NCBI RefSeq assembly: GCF_032854445.1
Contig: NC_088303.1
Coordinates: 6,333,501 to 6,397,500, forward strand
Length of the DNA stretch: 64,000 nucleotides
From: Liolophura sinensis
Lineage: Eukaryota > Mollusca > Polyplacophora > Chitonida > Chitonidae
Direction of reading: 5' to 3'
The stretch's first letter is position 1; every line of letters starts with the position of its first letter. The notes below the pieces were generated by a model that ran no database searches, had not been told where the DNA came from, and worked only from the letters and a program-made list of their open reading frames with translations. This document shows, in pieces, positions 1-10,458 of this stretch. A program made the position numbers and the translations under genes.

Positions 1-108
1 TCTTTAGAGAAGAGTTTCAAATGTAATTTATTCAAAAGTATATGTCCTCTTCATACCCAGATTAAAATCGTTGCCTCTTAGCCGTTCGATCTATCTGTGG
101 TCAGTTTG

Positions 109-127
109 TTAAAGTGAACAGAAAGTC
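109..127 (+). repeat. Left TTAA target site plus 15-bp terminal inverted repeat
   Basis: TTAA at 109-112 is followed by AGTGAACAGAAAGTC at 113-127. The same 19 bases occur in reverse complement at 8062-8080. A TTAA-bordered 15-mer pair placed exactly outside a transposase gene is very unlikely by chance. Confidence 0.8.
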
Positions 128-363
128 AGCTGCTAATTCGAATTCATCCTTGAAGTTGTTTCCCAAAGGTGTTATAAAAATGTTTTAAAAGTTCTACATT
201 GCCTATTAACAGAATAAATAGCAAATGACGGCCACTACATAGCCTCTCGGTCGGCTACGCCATTAAGCTCTGTTCGTCGTCTAAAATGACGTCACAAAAC
301 TCTAGAGTTCTCCTGTATTATACGGTAATAAAGGACTTCGCACATGTACAGCTGGAGTGAACC

Positions 364-1625
364 ATGTCGACGATCGAAGAAGATGGCTGTACAAGTTCAG
401 ACGAGGAAAATACAAATTACGAAGGAATCGAGGGCTTACGGACGTACCAGTTTGAGCCACAGCGACAAAGCGAAACAGCTAGCGAATCGGATGTGTCTGA
501 CGTCGAAAGTGAAAAGTGAGAACCTGAACCGGAGAACATCGAGCCCGAGGGCCGAATGGGAAATGTGAACTGGTGCAGATGCGGCCGATGCTCACACGTC
601 TGGCTTAGACAGGAAAGAGAAAGTCAGTGTTGCCAAGAACACGAACGATGTAGAACACTTGCGTCACCATCAAGCACAGGTTTGTTTTTCGCGCTATAAT
701 TTGCCATTTGATTAAAATATATACTAATTGTATTTTAGCGAAAATTTTGTTCTGTTTCCAAAGTCATATAGTCCGAGTGGTTAGTGTTATATTAGGCCTA
801 CAGTTTTTATCGTAAGTATTCCACACACATTTTGTTATTGTTGTTTATTTGATTTTTTTTAGATGACACAGTGTGCGTCACAAACAATGGAGATTTCATT
901 TTATTGTGCCTGAATCGGGTGGTACTAGAGAATGTGTCAGTCTCACTGAACAACATCCGAGGAGATCGCTGGCAAGTCAATCCTCCCAACAACAGGTGAA
1001 CCATTTTTGTGAGCACCACGCTTCAAGCGTTTTAGCCAGACTTCTGAAGAAGTAAAGTCACTTATAAACCAGTCTACATAACTTACCTTTCTGCAGAATT
1101 TCAGTTCTTCATAATTTATTTTATTTAGTTCATTAGATTATTTATATGTCTCTGAAGTAACATGTATAGTACTTCATACAATGCCAGAAACTTGTGTGGG
1201 TGGAGGAAATTGTACCCCTGAGAAACTTCCAAATCTATAGGCTACAGCTTATCTTACATGGACGGTCTGAAGATTATTTCAAGAGAGCAAATGACCCCTG
1301 ACAAATTTACTGATGTAAGGCTTCAGCAAGTCTCATAGGAACTGAATTTGAAGATGTAATCTCTAAAACGCGGTGAAAACTTCCTCTACAGAGAATACTG
1401 TATGCAGCACAGTAATTGTGATTGTTGTTATCTTACTAACACAGTACTTATTATTTACGTAAGGGGGTTACGTTTTGCAGCACACAGGCAGTACACCTGG
1501 AGGTTGCATGGTCGACTGGGGAAGAACATGAGGAGTGTGATACCTCTGTCACTCATGCAATCAGGGAATCTTTTCCAAAGGCACCCAATGAAGAATATGA
1601 GGGATTCCATTCTGCAGGAGACTGA
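364..1625 (+). pseudogene. P2X7 cytoplasmic-tail (ballast)-like zinc/cysteine domain gene, three exons, broken
   Basis: Three exons join in phase: 364-679 (donor CAG|gtttgt), 863-995 (acceptor ttttttag, donor AACAG|gtgaac) and 1464-1625. The start at 364 opens an acidic, serine-rich leader with the motif LRTYQFEP. Then comes the cysteine cluster GNVNWCRCGRC...CC from 556, then CLNRVVLE, and in exon 3 RFAAHRQYTWRLHGRLGK followed by SVIP. This order is that of the metazoan domain captured as the P2X7 receptor C-tail, which binds zinc through cysteines; no channel part is present. Lesions: an in-frame TGA at 517-519 between the leader and the cysteine cluster, and a one-base frame change near 1541-1550. 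After the shift the expected continuation THAIRESFPKAPNEEYEGF is read, ending at TGA 1623-1625. Without the shift, the reading stops at 1642-1644. A start at the Met of 556 would avoid the first stop. It lies inside the Kolobok-like element, facing the transposase. Confidence 0.72.
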
Positions 1626-2004
1626 CTCACACAGACTATGTTAATAGCCATTTACTGCCTTGAAAAACTGATGTACACCAAATTAAGAGCGGCAGATTCT
1701 TTGTGATTATACAGCGATGCTTTATTAACAGCAGTCACATATATTTGTATTTGTACATTTCTGTAGCAAACCAGTTAGGTTGTTAATAAAACATGGTTAC
1801 ATGGATGAACTGTAATCAGTCTCTGAGTCAAACACTTTAACTCTATAACTACATCAATATTTTACAACACAGATATAAAAACGTTAAAACGTTGATATAT
1901 CTACCCTTGAAAGAAAACAAAACAACCTGGATGGGTTTTGAAAGCACCAGGGAGCAGGGATGCAATTAACAAAGCTCACTTAGTGTTACCTAGTACAAAC
2001 ATGT

Positions 2005-2300
2005 AACTTTTATGAGTGAGTGAGTGAGTGCTTGGGGTTTAATGTCGTACTCAACAATTTTTCGGTCATATGACGACGAAGGAATCATTAGGTTGCATGT
2101 ACGTGTAATGTGTCTCCTTGTTGCAGGACGGATTTCCACCGCTCTTTTATTTAGTGCTGCTTCACTGAGACCACTTACCGAAGGCAAGTAAGCCGCCCCG
2201 CCCGAGCCATTATACCGATACGGGTCAAACAGTCGTTGCACTATCCCCTTCATGCCAAACGCCAAGCGAGGAAGAACTTTTATGAGAACAAAGTATTTAC
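2005..2300 (-). mobile_element. SINE family A copy (mollusc-type, CATATGACGACGAAGGAATC core)
   Basis: A (GTGA)n run at about 2014-2031 is followed by a 270-bp unit containing CATATGACGACGAAGGAATC and GCCCCGCCCGAGCCATTATA. The same unit recurs in the opposite orientation at 23130-23365 and as a short end fragment at 62045-62127. I place the tail at the GTGA side, so the copy reads on the minus strand; this orientation is inferred. It lies between the two genes of the Kolobok-like element, so it inserted after that element. Confidence 0.7.
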
Positions 2301-2484
2301 GTACACATAATGCCAAGTGAGCACAGTGAATCCTGCACTTCTGAAGTGATTATTTGATGTCACATTCAGATATGTGATATTATGAGGTTTTATAGGTCAA
2401 GATAAGGACACAACTAACAGCACTATAAGCCAGTTTGTCCAAGGTGCAGTTAGTGTACATCACAACCAAACTCAATTACACATT

Positions 2485-2640
2485 CTGTACGTTGGAAGGT
2501 CTGCCAGCAACCTATGGATGGTTGTCTGTTTCAACACCGCTATGCTTGGTTTATTCCCACCATAATGCTGGCCGCCGCTGTATAAGTGAAATATGCTATA
2601 TGGCATAAAACACAAATCAATCCATAATCAACACGTGGTG
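2485..2640 (+). mobile_element. SINE family B copy, 5'-truncated
   Basis: Contains GGAAGGTCTGCCAGCAACCT, then TTCCCACCATAATGCTGGCC, then GTATAAGTGAAATAT and a CAATC-rich tail. The 3' half matches 22205-22302, and 19503-19600 and 45044-45150 in reverse. The tRNA-like head seen at 22573-22665 and 61085-61205 is missing here. Confidence 0.7.
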
Positions 2641-2776
2641 TACATATACATATTTTTGGCTTCTGAAGGATGAGGCAAAGAATAACAGCTGAATTCCTCA
2701 AGACAACCTTGTCTCCACACTAATCGAATGAACGCAAGAAATATTTACAGAGAACACAAAATGGTTCACTTTAACA

Positions 2777-4937
2777 TTACTTGAAGCGTGACCTGTACTT
2801 TTTGGCTAATTCAGCATTTTTAGGTTGTGACACTGTCCCAACATGCTCTGGGAGATCACATACACTGAACATTTCAAGAGGTATTCTGTCTCTATGGACA
2901 TCACAAATCTTCTTCATTAGGTCAAACATGTGGCCTGTTTTAATTCGGATGTATCGATTACGAACAACCCACAGTTTCCTCCTCTTTGAGCTGAAATAGC
3001 TGGCTTCCCAGTCTTGTCCTTACGCTGCTCCATTTGGGTCAATTTCCAGTCAATGGCTGCCAACATGAGCCTCGCTGACATTACTGTGAAAAAGAAATTT
3101 ACCTATTCAAAATGTTTTGTACAAACATTTCCATATGTGTGGATGTCGGGGTTAGTTAATTTGTTTGGTATTTATATTGCACTTGAGAAGACCTGTATAT
3201 CACTTGAACAACAGCTTAGTGGGTGGAGGAAACCACAACACACCTCTACAGGTACCTAGCATGATGTGATACATACAGATGTACATGTAGCTGATCGTGA
3301 CAGATTTCTACATTCGATTAGGACACTCACCATAAAGCTGGCCCATATTACAACAGAAGGGAAAGTTTGTCTTATTACTTATTAGCTGCCTGAGAAGATG
3401 GCAGAGTGATACAACATGCTTAATGTACGGATATGTTTAACATCTGACTTAGTGGTTTACAATTTGCTCGACAACAAAGAACATTCAAACAATGCAAACC
3501 AATAACCCTGTCGTGTTACTTTTCCAACATCATTGAGTATTTAAATTTCAGCAAGCTAGTTATTACCATCATACGGGAAGTACTGTCTCTGTGGTCAGAG
3601 TTTAAGAAGCATACTATGGAACACCTCTAGAACCCCAGTATGACAAAATTTTGTCATCTTTTTAAAAGATTTCAGCCAACTGGTGTTTGTTACAATTTCT
3701 TGCAGTTCTGTGAATGCTTTTGATTTCGGCTTCAGCCACCGCGTTGTTTTCTGCTCCATGGCTGATAAAGGTGGATGGTCACACTTGTGGAACATTTTGT
3801 TGGCAGACCACCTGTGGCGATTTGTTATATGTTGGAGTATTGACAACCACTTTTCTCTGAAAGAAGAATTTAGGGATAAGAATAAAAATGAAACTTATAC
3901 TTGTAGTATTAATTGGACTACAAATGATGTAGTCAAATTCCAGTCAACCTATAAAGGTTTCATGTCTATTTTATTTATTTATTTATTCTTTATTTGCAGT
4001 AGTCCAGAAACTTCTATAAAACTTGCCTAGAGTGATTACCTTTCGTATCAGTCTAACCCCATTCTCATCCCCAGCTTTCTATTTCATTGAAAATACATAC
4101 AGCATAAATATCAACAGATACAAACCTCAAAAGCTGTTCCTTTCCATCACATGTGGCACAACACCACCACAAATGATTGGATATGCTTTGTATCCAGGGC
4201 CCTAGTTCAGCACAATCTTTCTTCTTTGCTTTTGCTGCCAGCTCTGTAACGATGCTCTTTGCCACGTGCCACGTATCGTACTGATGATCAATCTGTTTAA
4301 TAATAACAAATAATGAATGTGATAATACATACATATAAACAATTTACAACTGACTGGTGCTTTATGCCAAACTTTTGTTTATTTGATATCAGGACATGCA
4401 GACATGATGACATTACCAAGACTTGCTAATCAGCTAGACGTTCGTCTGTGTTTTTGAGCTGATATGTGATTATCACACCCCCGTGCAAAAGGCCAGGAGT
4501 GTGATTAGCATACTTAAATTCATTCTCCCCAGACTTTGATTTGTGTCTTAGTAGCACTTCTAGACTTTTATTCAGGAGTATGCTGGGATTTGGAATGAGA
4601 ACGTTTCAAATTTGATGGCCTGTAACCACGATATAAAATCAATAAAAGATCAATTCAAAACCATCAAAACAAACCTGGTTAATTTCATCAATACCTTTCT
4701 CACACCTTTTTTTCAAATTAACAGTAACTGAATGTACCTGACGTTATTTGTACATAGCCTCCAAATTCAAAAAATAAGTTATACAGAAATCAACACAACT
4801 GTACCTTCTTATAGTTCTTGTCCATCATACTGCTGATTGTTTGGTGTCTGCCAGTAGCCAGCACTTAATTTGTCTTTGTCCACTTCTTTCAGACACCGCT
4901 TCAGGCCTTCTGTTTTCATTCTATTGGAATTCTTTAC
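2777..4937 (-). pseudogene. Transposase catalytic and C-terminal exons
   Basis: Four exons. 4805-4937: VKNSNRMKTEGLKRCL, then after a frame change LATGRHQTISSMMD. 4126-4292: IDHQYDTWHVAKS through WIQSISNHLWWCCATC. 3567-3856: EKWLSILQHITNRHRW through TKFCHTGVLEVFHSMLLKL, a TGA at 3595-3597 in place of a residue that relatives have as Cys, then PQRQYFPYD. 2777-3083: MSARLMLAAIDWK, a frame change in a Gly-Lys-Pro stretch, then KRRKLWVVRNRYI to the final stop at 2777-2779. Intron phases between the exons agree. The Glu in VLEVFHS is the likely last catalytic acid. Confidence 0.72.
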
Positions 4938-5351
4938 CTAAAACAAAATGTTACTCTTGTCAACAGTATCATCATATGTTATATACACAGGACGAGGGAG
5001 GGGGGCTTGCAGGTTTGTAGTTTAATATATAACACCCAAGAAAGTTAAACAATAGATCTGGTTAGTTAACAGGGGCTTTCAGTATTATTTTTTTTCTCTC
5101 CTAAAAGTGCCTCCTTATAGCCAGCTAAACTCACAGCCAGCAGATTCTCAGTGTTATTTCCCTTGAACGCCTCATCGAGGCATACCATGCTACCTGGAAT
5201 TAGTATCCCCTCATAAACACTTAGCTTTGAGAGGAAGTGGCCAGGGATTGAAGTTGGGCAGGGGTCATAAAGAATAACAGATTCATATATAATACTCTTT
5301 TTAAATCTAGAACATAATAAATGTAGTTTAATACATGAACACATTCTTTAC

Positions 5352-6160
5352 CTCTGATACCTGCACAAGCTGCAAGGGAACAATCTTCTTTGATCCATTT
5401 ATCTTGCGATCTGCATGCATCAAAGCATAGCTTCCATATTTTGCATTGTGAGCAGGGTTATCGTAGCGTGCATCTCCAGCCAGAACTAAACCACCTTTAA
5501 GCTGTTTGACTTGCTTGACAGCTTTCAAACGCTCCTCTCTCCGTGCATTCTGAGTCAGTGGTAGAAGGTTTTCTTTCTGTATTCGGTTAAACACAGGTCT
5601 GGAGAAGAATTGCACTTGCAGCATATCTGCAAAAGCTGACATTTTACCGAATGTACTCCCAGATAAAAGGATAGCTGCTACAATCAGCACGTTGCCTACT
5701 GGCTGGTCCCCTCACGACAGTCTGTGACTGCGAAGCACAGGAATGGCCACTGTGGCATACAATAATGTAACAAACCATTGAGCCAGTTGTGGAACTGGAA
5801 CGTTCAACAACAGGACTTCCACACTCTCGGCAGAACTTGTGTAAGCCTTCCAGGCATGATTCAAAGACGATGAATTTCCTCCTGTCAGAAGGGCTGGTCG
5901 TTTCTTGTCTGAAAACATCATCTTCACTTGTACTGCTGCTACTCTCTGAAAGTGGCACAAAATCGGGAGATTTCCCTGGAGTGTCAGTATCACTTTCGCT
6001 CTCTGCAAAAGGGGAGGACCACTCGGTCACGTCATGTTTCCCAGGAAAGGGTTCCACTGGAGCCGTCACATCTGTCTGTATTCCAATGGAACGAGTGATC
6101 GATTTTGTCCTGGCATAACTGTTATCTTTCATAGTTCTACGTGGTGTCCCATGCATGCAA
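5352..6160 (-). pseudogene. Transposase linker, C-x2-C module and first catalytic strand (exon)
   Basis: The exon reads a Ser-rich acidic linker, SIGIQTDV, then RKFIVFESCLEGLHKFCREC, CHSGH, and after a one-base frame change in a G run (5706-5712) continues as GNVLIVAAILLSGSTFGK, FFSRPVFNRIQ and LVLAGDARYDNPAHNAKYGS. The GDxRxDxPxHxAKYGxY motif carries the likely first catalytic Asp. Donor GAG|gtaaag is at 5352/5351 and the acceptor tacag at about 6161. The frame change makes two overlapping open frames of one exon. Confidence 0.75.
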
Positions 6161-7474
6161 CTGTACCTCACCGGTGTAAACAAAAACACAAAAGCAATCT
6201 TTAATCAGGATAAGGCTAGCAGTAGTGGAATGACACTTTTAGACAAAAAAACATGTCTCTGTTCAACTATACTAAGAAATTACTGGTGACAGTAAATTTT
6301 GAAACAAAAAATAAATGGAATATAATAAAAAACCCTTCGACCATTTCCTCGTAATCTGACAGAGCATGAGATGACTTGTGCAAACCTCAATATGATTCCA
6401 AGTTCTTGGAGAACAATTCATACATCTAATCCATCTATAAGATGTCTTGTTTAATTACCTGTTTGGACAGATCAGTAAATAGAGGAGGGCAAGTGACAGA
6501 TGATTCGGTAACATCCACCATAAGGACAGTGCTGTCAGATGCTGTTTCCTCCCAGGAACTGTGTAACAGTTTCAGTTACTTTCCTTCTTTTAGATACTGT
6601 AGGGGATGGTTTGGGTATATCCTAAAATTATAATTAAAATACATATTCCAGAACAATGTAGCTGTATCATTCTGAATAGCCCCAAGCCACCAAAGTGAAA
6701 ACATTTCACTAATACATTCATGTATGCCTGCTGAGATTTAACAGGTAAAAATACTGAACAGCATTTAACACAACTGCTTCATTAAACTGATTAATCATTC
6801 CACTTGAGAAAGGGTGTTATAAATGTACATCAAACAACACATCAATTTGTGTTTGTCCATGAATTTAACTTCAACTGACCTTTACAGGAGTTCTGTCAGT
6901 AGACAACGAAGGTGATAAAAGCTGAAAATAAATACAATAATTATAATTTAGGAAAGAAAATAGTAATTAAATCAAACATAGATCAAATGAAAATGATGAA
7001 AAATAAAAGCAGTTTCTAGCAGAATTAAAAAGAAACATAAATATACTTATAACCTAACACATGAAAGGAAAAGTATGGTCCATCAGTAGTCTTGGTTTAT
7101 ATACATGTAGCTTTTTCATGCAGTAGCAAATGTTTTAGGCCTCCACTTAAATCAGTTAAAGCACATTAGTTCAGTGACAAAACAAAACCAAGACCTTGAT
7201 TCGAATTGTGCATGTACGTGTCGTGTGACCCGTGTACGAGTCAATTACTTTTAAAAATAATTAATATGAATCATCAGATCATAAGAATTTGACAGTACAG
7301 CTGTGCGTTACAACAACAACTGACATTCGACAGAAAACCAGTGTTCACAATCAAGCATGAAAACCAACCAAAGGGACAACGCCACTCACCTCACTCAAAA
7401 CTTGAGCCCTGTTCGTTTTCGAACGGCCGAAGACTCTTTTAGTTAGAAGTTTGCCTGTGAACACTGAGACATAC

Positions 7475-7738
7475 CTTTAGGAGGCGCCTTCGTTATTGTC
7501 TCCGCCTGGATGTCAACAGCAGTTGGCTATAGACATCAGGGACGAAACAATCCTCCAGAAAATGAACTGAGCAAAGTACGGCCTTCTCATTAGGCACAGC
7601 CTTTTTCCTCCCGATGTTGTGGAGCCATTTTTTCATTAAATCTGGTTTAGCTAGCGGAAACTTATGGAACAAAACTTTCTCATTCTCAGGCAATGGCTGT
7701 CCAGAAGCCGTTTTGTGGCCAGGTCGCGCCCTGACAAA
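7475..7738 (-). pseudogene. THAP zinc-finger exon of the transposase
   Basis: Reads PENEKVLFHKFPL, KKWLHNIGR, then VLCSVHFLEDCF: the invariant Pro, Trp, C-x2-H and Phe of THAP domains, which bind transposon ends. The usual first Cys pair is not visible; the exon opens after a stop at 7739-7741 with ARPGHKTASGQ, so the first zinc ligands may be lost or on an unseen upstream exon. An in-frame TAA (7493-7495) lies between SRRRQ and RRRLLK, a basic stretch usual after THAP domains. The donor is AAAG|gtatgt at 7475/7474. Confidence 0.75.
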
Positions 7739-8061
7739 TTACCGCAGCCTTCTGTCCCAACATGTAGGGCATTATGGGTCGGGTTAACGTTCCCAGTTAC
7801 ACAAAACTGTATGACTGTCCCGTCTGACCAAAATGCTTCAGTGCAAAGCTTGAAATAATCTCACACTTTCAAGGCTAATGATTGGTCAAAGTCCCATATG
7901 GTATTAAATAACATGGCCATTACGAGTGAACTGTCAGTCAAAGCCATATCCACCAATGTTTAATTCCATCTTCTTGGCTATCAAAAACTTCATGAATTTT
8001 TTAACAATTTTTCTGTGATAACTTTTGCTTACATCTTTCTTCCAATATGCTTTTAGTGTTA

Positions 8062-8080
8062 GACTTTCTGTTCACTTTAA
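8062..8080 (-). repeat. Right terminal inverted repeat plus TTAA target site
   Basis: Reverse complement of 109-127: the inverted repeat occupies 8062-8076 and TTAA 8077-8080. It lies about 320 bp outside the first (THAP) exon of the transposase. Confidence 0.8.
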
Positions 8081-9650
8081 CATCGAATCTGGTTAGCATG
8101 ACCATTCGCTTGACGTGGTGTTTGGTTCTGTGACGACATGGACTTTTCTGGGGTATGCAACAACTATTCTCATTTACCCCGGTAAATTATCTTTGTTCGT
8201 AAACCTGGCAAGTTATCTTCTTACAGGATCGTTAAAACTCTTTCTACATGTAACAGTGTGTTTTGTCAATACAAAGACCGTTAAAACCGCATTAGAGAAA
8301 GCGACTGTTTTTATACATATGTCACAGTCTAGGTGAAGCCTTTCTACCCAGCATAAATAACTGAGTCTTTGTCCTGTCCTGGAGGCCCGAGACTCTCGTA
8401 AATTTTGACGCGCCTAAAGAGCTCTGGCAAGAGCAACACGATTAATACAAACAGCTACACATCAGTCTTGTTGCGTGCAAATATACACAGGCCAGTATGT
8501 TAATCCCTCTGTTGCTTACATACTCTAGGCAGGCTTTCCTGACATCAACAGTGTATATTGACATCCTCGGGGAGCTGCTATGGAGCAGATAAGATAGGAA
8601 CAGGAGACCCTCCCCCCCCCCCCAGCCCCCTCTCCCTTCAAGAAAAAGAAACAATCCTTAATGTTCTGGGTAATTTTTTATGAAATCTCGGGCGTGAAGC
8701 TTGATTTTTAACGAACATTTGCGGGTCGTGCAACGGAAACATTATTGAGTATAATGTAGCACCAATCAAATCAATGAAAATTGAAGGTATACAAGATGAT
8801 CAATATGCACATCGACATTTTCCCTCGTAAACTCGCTCAATGTTGTTGCTGTACGTTACATCAATCTATGGATTGTGTTGTTGCTGTTACGCATAGTAGA
8901 ATATTGTATCACAAAGTGTAACTTTTTATCACAAGACATTTTCAAAAAAGATATGGTCGTCCGTCACAATGGGTTTAGGAATCCTGACTATTAATCCCTA
9001 CCGGTAAAACCGAGGTACAGAGTAAGCATTACGCCCGCCATAAATTCAACATACTTCATAACGAGTAAAGGGCTTCCTGGAGTTACATCACCAGCGGCGA
9101 CATCAGATCTGGCTATCTGGTGTGTGAATGACCATGAGAATGCAATCAGTTACAATACATGTATACGGCCCTCCCCAGGTGTATTAATTGCATGCTGCAA
9201 TGTTAGTATCAAGTTTTGCAACCTACTGTGGTATACACTGATCCAAATGTTTTTCTTTCATTAGCTCACAGAAAGGACAGCTTCGGGGAGGGCATCATCG
9301 ATATTCTCTTTCTTCTGTTGCTCTTGGGTTCTCAATTACCACGTGGAGATCATATTGTGCAGCTGTTTCAGTTCTGCAATTTGAAGCATGCCTTCCACCG
9401 ATTAGTGTCGTGTGGAAAGTCTCCCGGGTAGATGACAAGGCATTTTTTGTCCTTCAACAACAATGGTAGGAATGTAGACTGAGGATCAGTCCGATGTCGG
9501 AGTCTGTCGTGTTAACGTGCGAGCTGTGAGGAATTGGCCACGTGCCTCTTCGTCCAAACCAGGACGGAAATGAAATATTTTGAGAATAATGACGCGGCTT
9601 TTTACTTTAGCAACATTTGTTATGAGCCAATTAAATTTCCGGATGTTACA
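8081..9650. other. No gene seen; C run and short repeat fragment
   Basis: Open frames here are short and have no family resemblance. 8612-8623 is a run of 12 C. About 8540-8600 contains a GGAGCAGATAAGATAGGAAC-like stretch that resembles part of segment A (see 46430-47275). Confidence 0.6.
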
Positions 9651-10107
9651 ATTTGAATGAATGAATGAATGAATAAATGATTATGGCTTAACGCCACATC
9701 GGCAATTGTGCAGCCACATCGTGGCGAGAACAGGTTTAAAACACGAGCCAGTGAATGGTTTTCGATATAATGGAGAACACTTAACATAAAACCAAATAGA
9801 CGAACAGGTTTATAACCACCTTCATAAAAGAGAACCAAACCTTAGACAAAAATCGAAAACCACACTATGATTATAACTATATATAAAAAGCGTATGTATA
9901 TATGATTTATTTGTATATATTTATTAAGAACTATATTTTAAGATATAGGCCAATGTCCTTTAAATAATTCATGACAGCATCGCCAGCAATGTTGTCGAAT
10001 ATATCGAATATAGTGTTGTAGAACTTTGAGTAACATAAGTTACATGAGTAAAGTCTTCACAGTCAACAAGGATATGTTTGATGCCGTATTGAGCATCACA
10101 GCCAACA

Positions 10108-10458
10108 CACTGTGGGGCACTGCCTCCATCAAGGATAGAATTGTGTGTCAAAAGAGAATGCCCGACACGGCACCTTGTTTGTGAANNNNNNNNNNNNNNN
10201 NNNNNNNNNNNNNNNNNNNNNNNNNNNNNNNNNNNNNNNNNNNNNNNNNNNNNNNNNNNNNNNNNNNNNNNNNNNNNNNNNNNNNNNNNNNNNNNNNNNN
10301 NNNNNNNNNNNNNNNNNNNNNNNNNNNNNNNNNNNNNNNNNNNNNNNNNNNNNNNNNNNNNNNNNNNNNNNNNNNNNNNNNNNNNCACTGTGGGGCACTG
10401 CCTCCATCAAGGATAGAATTGTGTGTCAAAAGAGAATGCCCGACACGGCACCTTGTTT
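10108..10458 (+). repeat. Perfect 73-bp duplication flanking the gap
   Basis: 10108-10180 and 10386-10458 are identical over 73 bp and then differ. The two sides of the gap therefore overlap in content, as expected if two contig ends cover the same DNA and were not merged. Confidence 0.93.
10186..10385. other. Assembly gap of exactly 200 N
   Basis: A run of 200 N inside LINE copy 1. The round length suggests a placeholder, not a measured gap. Confidence 0.99.

Larger units (their letters stand above)
2777..7738 (-). pseudogene. THAP-domain Kolobok-type transposase, eight exons, multiply interrupted
   Basis: Read on the minus strand, exons at 7475-7738, 6880-6921, about 6449-6622, 5352-6160, 4805-4937, 4126-4292, 3567-3856 and 2777-3083 have GT/AG borders and compatible phases. 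They encode, in order, a THAP zinc-finger domain, a Ser/Thr-rich linker, a C-x2-C module, and an RNase-H-like transposase core with GDARYDNPAHNAKYGSYAL, QYDTWHVAKS, ISNHLWWCCATC and TKFCHTGVLEVFHS. This is the large multi-copy protein family of invertebrate and fish genomes that I associate with Kolobok transposons. Lesions: TAA at 7493-7495; frame changes in the third exon, near 5706-5712, near 4862-4870 and in the last exon; TGA at 3595-3597. The position where relatives have Asp in a T-D-R-H motif reads Gly (4850-4852). Splicing signals have survived better than the reading frame. Either a decayed transposon gene or a locus with consensus errors. Confidence 0.75.
113..8076. mobile_element. 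TTAA-flanked Kolobok-like DNA transposon with two genes
   Basis: The ends are a perfect 15-bp inverted repeat, AGTGAACAGAAAGTC at 113-127 and its complement at 8062-8076, each bordered outside by TTAA (109-112 and 8077-8080). TTAA target duplication is the hallmark of Kolobok and piggyBac elements, and the transposase inside is a THAP-type protein, which fits Kolobok. Beyond 15 bp the two ends are only weakly alike. The 7,964-bp element holds a minus-strand transposase gene (2777-7738) and a plus-strand P2X7-tail-like gene (364-1625) arranged tail to tail, plus two SINEs that inserted later between them (about 2005-2640). Seen: ends, TTAA, both genes. Inferred: that all belong to one mobile unit. 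The element looks inactive because both genes carry stops and frame breaks. Confidence 0.78.

Noticed and set aside
364-1644. A true P2X receptor channel gene
   Set aside because: Only the cytoplasmic-tail-like domain is present; there is no ectodomain and there are no membrane segments.
3595-3597. TGA in place of an expected Cys codon in the transposase, as in a selenoprotein
   Set aside because: Other exons of the same gene carry a TAA and several frame changes, so simple decay explains it. I see no reason for selenocysteine in a transposase and cannot test for a SECIS element by eye.
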